Positions 58,021 through 64,000 of a stretch of DNA of 64,000 bases are shown one piece after another. The notes under the pieces are model-generated. The model was given only the letters and a program-made list of their open reading frames with translations, was not told the origin of the DNA and did no database searches. Where the stretch lies: contig NW_004454207.1 of assembly GCF_000283155.1 (NCBI RefSeq), positions 14,882,161 through 14,946,160 of the forward strand, written 5' to 3'. Within the stretch, counting starts at the first letter, position 1, and each line of letters starts with the position of its first letter. Both the position numbers and the translations under genes were made by a program. Source of the DNA: Ceratotherium simum simum (taxonomy: Eukaryota; Chordata; Mammalia; Perissodactyla; Rhinocerotidae).

Positions 58021-58272
58021 GGGGCCAGCCCTGTGGCGTAGTGGTTAAGTTCGCGTGCTCCGCTTCAGTGGCCCAGGGTTCATGGGTTCAGATCCCAGGT
58101 GTGGACCTATGCACTGCTCATCAAACCATGCTGTGGCAGGCATCCCGCATATAAAGTAGGGGAAGATGGGCACAGATGTTAGCCCAGGGCCAATCTTCCT
58201 CAGCAAAAAGAGGAGGATTGGCAACGGATGTTAGCTCAGGGCTAATCTTCCTCACATACACACACACAAAAG
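58021..58272 (+). mobile_element. ERE SINE nested in L1 (second)
   Basis: Starts 'ggggccagccctgtggcgta', contains 'ggttcagatcccaggtgtgg' and a CA-rich tail. Duplication GATTAAAATTTTA (58008-58020) and GATTAAAATTCTA (58273-58285), one mismatch. Confidence 0.94.
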
Positions 58273-58334
58273 GATTAAAATTCTAAATTTCATATTACGT
58301 ATATTTTAACACAACAAAAAAAATTAATCATTTT

Positions 58335-59365
58335 TTATGACATGTTTTTTTGTGCCCTATTTTAAGAAATCTGCCTAGCCTAAGGCTGCAAAGATATTCT
58401 CCTATGGTTACTTCCAGAAGTTTTATAGTTTTATGTCCTCGTGTATGATCTATTTCAAGTAATATTTTTACAGTGCAAGGTAAGGGTCAAAGTACATTCA
58501 TTTCCATATGATTATCTAGTTGTTCCAGCACCATTTGTTGAAAAGTTTATCCTTTCCACATTGAAACACCCTGGCACATTAGATGAAAATCAACTGACCA
58601 TATCCTATTCCATTGACTTATATGTTTATTCTTATGACAATATCATGCTGTTGTGATTACTGTTGATTTACAGTTAGTTTTCACATCAGATAGTGTAAGT
58701 CTTCCGACTTTGTTGTTTTTCAAATGATTTTGGCTATTTGAGTTTCTTTGCATTTCTATATAAATTTTGCAATCAGCTTGTGAATTTCTACAAGCAACCT
58801 GCCTGCTGTGGCTTTTACTGGAATTGCATTGAATCTATAGATGAATTTATGCAGAGTCAGCATATTAATAAGACTGAACATTCAAATCTATGAACATGGT
58901 ATACTCTCCAATTATTTAGTTTAAAATTTTTTTTTCCTCTAAGCGGTGCTTTGTAGTTTTTAATGGAGAAATTGTACACCTATATTTTTAGACTTTACCT
59001 AAGCATCCCATGTTATGGAATGCCATTTTAAATTTTTCATTGTTGGTTTATAAAAACGCAACTTAATTTTGCATATGATCTTATGTCCTGAAACCTTGCT
59101 TGATTTACTTATCAGTTCTGATATCTTTTTGGAGATTCCTTAGGATTTTCTAAGTGCACGATCATATTGTACACATTTAAAACAGTTTTAATTTCTTCAT
59201 TTCTGATCTCTATGACTTTTCTTGCTTTTCTTTGTCTTTTCACACTAGCTAGGTCCCCCCACTAAATTGTTGAATAGAAGTGGAAGAAGTGAACATCTTT
59301 GCTTTGTTCCTTATTTTAGGGGTAAAAATCCAGCATTTTACAAATAATATGATTTTAGCTATAGA
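58335..59365 (-). mobile_element. Old L1 ORF2, antisense, about 1 kb
   Basis: 'ttccagaagttttatagttt', 'gttgttccagcaccatttgt', 'gtaagtcttccgactttgtt', 'ttgcaatcagcttgtgaatt', 'ggaattgcattgaatctata', 'cttgctttgttccttatttt'. This is the antisense of ORF2 from behind the RT domain up to just before the catalytic motif. Abuts the plus-strand L1 tail at 58330. Confidence 0.85.
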
Positions 59366-60165
59366 ACTTAAATTGATAGAGTAGGAAATAAAGAATGGAA
59401 AAAGACTGGCAAAATAGCAACTATGAAGGAGCATGCTAGTAGAGAACACCATGAGGTCAATCAAGAGTTTGAAGGATAGGAGAATGACTTCTGAGATAAA
59501 TTTTAAGTTAGGAAACTTAGAGGCAAAACTCAAATTAGGTGCATAGATGTACTAATTCTATAAAAGATGATTTAGAAATATGAAAGGAAGAAGAAAGTAG
59601 GTCTGCTTGTGGGCACATTAGAGTCATAGAATCCTAGATTTTAAAAGCACATTTTAGTCTATCTAATTTATTGACCCATTATATATTTGAAAGTTTTCCA
59701 TAACATATCAGCCCAGAGCACATTTATTAAACACGAACACCATTAGTGATGGAAATTCCCTTCTATATATTTTTTGTACATATTGAATATATTGCTTCTA
59801 CTTATTAGGCATTATTCTACTCTTTGCACCAAGTAGAACGCATCTGATAGCCTGATATAGAGCTGCTTTGAGAACACTTAAGGACAATTAAAGAGATAAA
59901 ATCAGTAGAACTTTGGTGTGTTGATGAGTGGTGGTAGGAAAGAGTAAAAAGTTGAATTACCTAACCTCAATAGTGTTGATACATTATCCACAATAAAGAA
60001 AATAAAAAACTTCTTGGTTACAGGTGGTAGTTGCCTCTTCAATGTACTTACTACTACTACTGTTGTTGTTTTAGAATTTGTTAATTTCAGAGTGCCTGTA
60101 GAACAATCAGACGATCTGTCTAGAAAGTGACTAGAAATGTGAGTCTTGCCCATCTTCACTCATTA
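59365..60165. other. Unassigned sequence
   Basis: No element recognised. Confidence 0.45.
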
Positions 60166-60169
60166 CCAA

Positions 60170-60330
60170 GTGACGAGTTCACTTCTTGGGCATAATTATT
60201 TAATACTAATGTTTCAACATCTCTGAAATAGGAGTAATAACACCTACCTCACAGGGTGATTGTAAGAATAAAATGAATTAACATGTATAAAGTGCTGTGA
60301 CCACTGTAACCACTATTTTTATTACTGTAA
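60170..60330 (+). mobile_element. MIR fragment
   Basis: 'gagttcacttcttgggcata', 'ggagtaataacacctacctc', 'acagggtgattgtaagaata', 'aaatgaattaacatgtataa', 'agtgctgtgacc' follow the MIR 3' two-thirds. Confidence 0.8.
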
Positions 60331-60514
60331 ATTACAAAAACATTTAGGACAATATATGCAATACAAATGTAAATATTGTTTTATATACTATATATAGTAG
60401 GAAATATATGTATTTTAAAATTATAGATTCATGTCATATTTCCTTCCAATATTTTTGATAGCTGAATTGACTCACTTATTATTTGGTAGGATAGTCATTG
60501 GTACAATTTACAAA

Positions 60515-60790
60515 ATATTTTTTGTTTCTCTTTCCAGGCATGTGGGAAGTTTATATCTCCCCATCACTGAATTTGTAACTGAACATACAGGTTGCTTTAG
60601 CTGAAGAAATGTGAGTAGAACACGATGTGTTATTTCCAGGCTGAATCACCATCCTCTCTCTGTGCCATTGTCTCAACCCCACAATGAGGAGAGCCTCTAG
60701 CTCTCCCATGTAATGGGAGCAAGAAATATATCTTGATGATATAAGCCATTAACAATTTTTTAACTGCAGAATAATCTACATAATATCATC
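60515..60790 (+). mobile_element. MaLR-type LTR remnant, upstream copy (tentative)
   Basis: 'gaagaaatgtgagtagaaca', 'cgatgtgttatttccaggct' and 'taagccattaacaatttttt' parallel the copy at 62.2 kb ('aaaatgtgagtggaagtgat', 'gtgtgccactctccagcaga'). Same strand, about 1.4 kb apart. Confidence 0.45.
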
Positions 60791-62205
60791 TATCTTGATT
60801 ACTACAGAAATGTGTACCTAGAAACGTGGTACTGCCATAACAAAACCTTAAAATAAAGACTGGGATGCGGGTGGTGAGGAAACTATTATCACAGGCTACA
60901 AGAATGGTGATCTGTTTTATGCAGCATCTAATCATTTGATAGAATTGTTGACAGAGATAATCTTGAAGCCAAATTATATACCTTGTGAATTTGTAAATCA
61001 AGAAATAAAGATTGAAAAAGAATGCAAGTGTATGTGTTGGTTGTTCATTGCTGGCTTTAATAAAGTACTACAAGAAAGAGATTGTCTCTGAAAAGGATTG
61101 GCTGGTTTGCAAGCAGGAATAAGAGGAGAGAGTGAGAGTCCAGAAAGTTGGGGACTTGTAGGATTAGAAGAGGCAACTGCTTTTTAACACTAATTGGTAA
61201 AATATACATCTGAGAAGGGCTTTGAAATGCAAAGGCCAATTAAAACCCAGCCATGTAACAGAAATCAAATCAAGGGTATTCCCTCCATGTCCACTATTAA
61301 AATCTCTGAACAAATTAAGATCTTTCAGAGAAAAGACCCAATTAAGGTTTTGACACCCAGTAAATCCTTTCAATTGGACAAAATGGCGCAAGGAAAAAGA
61401 GAATGAAATTATGGCTCACCTACTGGAACTTGATAAGCTCAAGAAATAAGCAATTAAGTTGAAAGTTGAAGACATGGGGACGAGAAAGTCAAGAAATATA
61501 GCAAACATAACAGGCAAGTACAGAAATGGACTGTGTATATGGCTTTTAGAGCATGGAACTGACTAGAATGAAATACATAATAAGCCTACTAAGTTTCTTA
61601 AGAGAATATTACTGCAAAAGAAATAGAAAACTTTAGGACTATTTAAGACTCAAAATGACCCTTGGAGTCTCAACCTTTCCAGTTTCAGCAGACTGAGAAA
61701 ACTGTAAAGATTCCCAAGGAGAGATAGTCTCCAATGCTTACTTCAGATGTGTCCAAGGAGGATAATAGAAAAGGAAACATCTTCAAAGTTTGTAGCTGGA
61801 GACCATGGAGAAGAGTGAACTGGATATACCTTTCCTGTAGCATAATCAGTATCTAGTCAAAGAACATTCTACCCACTCACATCCCCTCCAGCTTTCATCG
61901 TTATATTGTTTCACAGTATATATTTATAGTACTGGTGTGGGACATATCATTTATTCACTTGTTTTATTAGTTCACAGGTCTCTGGATCAAGAGTGGCCAT
62001 GTGTGGAACTGATGTAAAGATTCTCACACATCACTCAGAAATTCTGAAATTTCAGCCAAGCATAGGATAGGATGGCATTTTTTGGATTTTCTTCCTTGGA
62101 AAGGTGTCAGGGAGATGTGTGTATTTTTCATGCAAGAAGAATAAATCAAACATTTCGTAAGCATCAGGGCAGACTGTGATAGTCATTAGTGCTCTTCACT
62201 AACAT
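60790..62205 (+). mobile_element. Possible MaLR internal region
   Basis: Lies between two similar, same-strand LTR-like sequences. Phrases such as 'cgtggtactgccataacaaa', 'ggctggtttgcaagcaggaa' and 'cccaattaaggttttgacac' resemble MaLR internal sequence, which is non-coding in known MaLRs. No open frame of note. Confidence 0.4.
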
Positions 62206-62209
62206 TTCT

Positions 62210-62890
62210 TGTTCTGTTTCCAGATATTTGTCAAGATTGTATTTATTTGCCCCCTTCAAGTTGAAACCATGAGAATTGTTTTAGCTAATAAAATGTGAGT
62301 GGAAGTGATGTGTGCCACTCTCCAGCAGAAGCTTTAAAAGAAGTAGGAGATATTGGTCAAAGAGTATAAACTTCCAGTTAGAAGATGAGTAAGTTCTGAG
62401 AATCTAATGCACAGAATTGTGATTACAGTTAACAATAATGTTTTGTATACTTGACAGTTGTTAAGAGAGTAGATTTTAAATGTTCTCACCACAAAAAAAG
62501 AAATGGCAATTATGTGACATGATGAAGGTGTTAGCTAATGCTATGGTGGTAATCATTTTGCAATACATGAGTGTATCAAATCAACACATTGTACACCTTA
62601 AATTTACACGATGTATATGTCAATTATATCTCAATAAAGCTGGGGAATTTTTTTTAATATATTAACTTTTTTAAGGTAAGAGATTCACAATGCTTTGTCT
62701 TTAACTTTGCCAAAGCAACCCTAATGTTTAAGATAATGGCTGCTACATCAGAATTTGTCCTGAGTTGAGACGATGTGGAGCAGAGTCCCCAGCCAGTCCA
62801 CTATGCATGTAGTACATGAGTGAAAAATAAACTTTTGCTTTATAAGTTGTCAAAATTTGGAGCTTGTTTTTACTGAAGAATAACCTAGCC
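62210..62890 (+). mobile_element. MaLR-type LTR remnant, downstream copy, split by L1 tail
   Basis: Left part to about 62349 ('aatgtgagtggaagtgatgt'), right part from about 62680 ('gacgatgtggagcagagtcc', 'tgagtgaaaaataaactttt' with AATAAA near 62826-62831, 'aagaataacctagcctacat'). The right part is the classic end of this LTR group. Confidence 0.55.
62350..62665 (+). mobile_element. L1 3' end nested in LTR
   Basis: 'gatattggtcaaagagtata', 'aacttccagttagaagatga', 'ttaagagagtagattttaaa', 'cattgtacaccttaaattta', 'tcaattatatctcaataaag' is the terminal L1 3' UTR. About 315 bp, heavily 5'-truncated. Same tail as at 37.5 kb. Confidence 0.9.
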
Positions 62891-62899
62891 TACATAATT

Positions 62900-63220
62900 A
62901 ATTAATGTTAGTTCAAGCACTAATTGAGACTCTTTAATCCCCTTTAAAGACAATGGTGACTTATTCATAACAAAGTATTAGATAATTTTAAAACAGAAAA
63001 GTTATATTATACACATACACATATTAATTCCGAATTATCCCACATGATGTTTGTGTTCCTCCTCTTGGAAATTACTAAAATACTTTATAACATTTACTTG
63101 GATTAAAATGATTTATTTCCGGGATTCAGTCTAATTTTTAACTTTTTAAATATTTCTAGACTAATAAAATAGCCTGTATAGAATTAGATGTTCTTTATAC
63201 TCATTATAAAAATTATCTGA
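62900..63220. other. Unassigned sequence
   Basis: No element recognised. Confidence 0.4.
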
Positions 63221-63221
63221 A

Positions 63222-63450
63222 GGGGCCGGTCAAGTGGTTCCCATGCTCTGCTTCTGTGGCCTGGGGTTTGCAAGTTCGGATCCTGGGCGTGGACCTACAC
63301 ACCGCTTATCAAGCCGCTGTGGGGGCGTCCCATGTAAAGTAGAGGAAGATGGGCATGGATGTCAGCCCAGGGCCAGTCTTCCTCAACAAAAAGGAGGAGG
63401 ATTGGCAACAGATGTTAGCTCAGGGCTAATAATCCTCAAAAAAAAAAAAG
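63222..63450 (+). mobile_element. ERE SINE with deletion in the tRNA part
   Basis: Starts 'ggggccggtcaagtggttcc' and lacks the A-box spacer that other copies have ('...gtggttaagtgcgcgc...'), so about 15 bp are missing. Has 'gttcggatcctgggcg', both 'gatgt.agc' modules and an A12 tail. Short duplication TTATCTGAA (about 63213) and TGATCTGAA (about 63451). Confidence 0.9.
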
Positions 63451-63848
63451 TGATCTGAAAATGATAAGAAGCACATACTTTTAATATTTATTTTGTATGT
63501 TATTACATATACAAGTAACAAAATGACATAAAACTCATTGCTGAGGGAAAGCACTAATTGGAGAATGCTTAAGATGATGTTGAAAATAATGGTAAATTCT
63601 GGAATGGTAAATTGTAAATCCTGATGGCAGCAGTTAAGATTTGTTTATTAGTTTCTAAAAAGAGAACATGTATGACTTCTCGGTGCGTGACCTATATGAC
63701 CCAAACGGACCAGTTAGAACATATACATAGGTATGTGGAAAAAGGGGAGAATGACACTATATAAGTCCATGGGGCACAGGATTTATCTTTGGCAAATGAA
63801 GGATGAGAATTGGTTAACTAGGTAATGGGGTAGATATGCAAAGAACAA
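63450..63848. other. Unassigned sequence
   Basis: No element recognised. Confidence 0.4.
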
Positions 63849-63851
63849 TCT

Positions 63852-64000
63852 CTTTATTTATTTATTTATTTATTTATTTTTTTTATTGCAGTAACATTGG
63901 TTTATAACATTGCAAAAATTTCAGGTGTACATCATTGTACTTCTATTTCTGCATGGACTACATCATGTTCACCACCAAAATACTAATTACAACCCATCAC
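63852..64000 (-). mobile_element. 3' end of a young-looking L1, runs off the window
   Basis: (TTTA)n at 63852-63878 and a T run form the reverse-complement tail, followed by 'gtaacattggtttataacat', 'aaatttcaggtgtacatcat', 'tcaccaccaaaatactaatt'. This is the antisense 3' UTR of the recent laurasiatherian L1 type and fits my memory of it with very few differences. The body of the element lies beyond 64000, so intactness cannot be judged. Confidence 0.88.

Larger units (their letters stand above)
57245..58330 (+). mobile_element. L1 ORF2 C-terminus and 3' UTR, carrying two EREs
   Basis: Three L1 segments: 57245-57393, 57673-58020 and 58273-58330. Landmarks: 'gcattattcacaatagtcaa', 'tgtccattgacagatgaatg', 'aatattactcggctttaaaa', 'gtgaaataagccagacacaa', 'gaactgtacattaaaaatga', 'tattacgtatattttaacac' and an A-rich end. 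It reaches the L1 3' terminus. 5'-truncated. Confidence 0.88.

Noticed and set aside
1..64000. Mitochondrial insert, CpG island, rRNA or snRNA gene
   Set aside because: Looked for but no stretch with such signatures noticed by eye. Small, diverged cases could be missed without a search.

Overview
The window reads as mammalian nuclear DNA with no protein-coding gene, RNA gene or CpG island that I can support. It is AT-rich and CpG-poor. More than half of it is recognisable interspersed repeats of several ages: L2 and MIR; hAT and Tigger DNA transposons; ERV1 and ERVL-type LTRs; many L1 fragments; and tRNA-derived SINEs of the ERE type. About ten ERE copies are present, all with the shared opening GGGGCCRGCCC and a 3' half rich in 'gatgttagctcaggg'. 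EREs are known from odd-toed ungulates, so the source is most likely a horse, rhinoceros or tapir. That assignment, and every family name here, is made from memory of consensus sequences, not from a search.

Layout. 0-6.4 kb: stacked L1s in both orientations, including an L1 split by L2/MIR-containing DNA. 6.4-13 kb: L2 pieces, a Charlie-type element and a complete ERE in otherwise unassigned sequence. 13-15.6 kb: the 5' portion of an old L1 (minus strand) carrying an ERV1-type solo LTR, which itself carries an ERE. 15.7-23.6 kb: mostly unassigned, with microsatellites, a MER5-type element, a candidate CTCF site and L1 fragments. 23.6-24.7 kb: an internally deleted L1. 25.5-33 kb: ERE, MER2, L2 and MIR remnants. 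33-38.6 kb: a 5.5 kb pile of minus-strand L1 with LTR, ERE and L1-tail insertions. 39.6-44 kb: ERE, MIR, an LTR-like repeat and another minus-strand L1. 44.7-52.8 kb: four LTRs of one related ERV1-like family, three with perfect 4-bp target-site duplications, one of them enclosing the fourth and one sitting inside a Tigger-type element. 48.5-51.4 kb: MaLR-like LTR and a long L2. 55.3-59.4 kb: ERVL-like LTR with a tRNA-Leu-type primer-binding site, then an L1 3' end with two EREs. 60.5-62.9 kb: a possible old MaLR-type LTR-internal-LTR unit. 63.2-64 kb: an ERE and the 3' end of a young-looking L1 that runs off the window.

Nothing here works together as a pathway. The value of the window is its layered insertion history: many insertions have readable target duplications, so relative ages can be ordered. 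I found no new biological system. All L1 and ERV coding remnants are broken by stops and frameshifts. The window could be intergenic or intronic; I cannot tell which.
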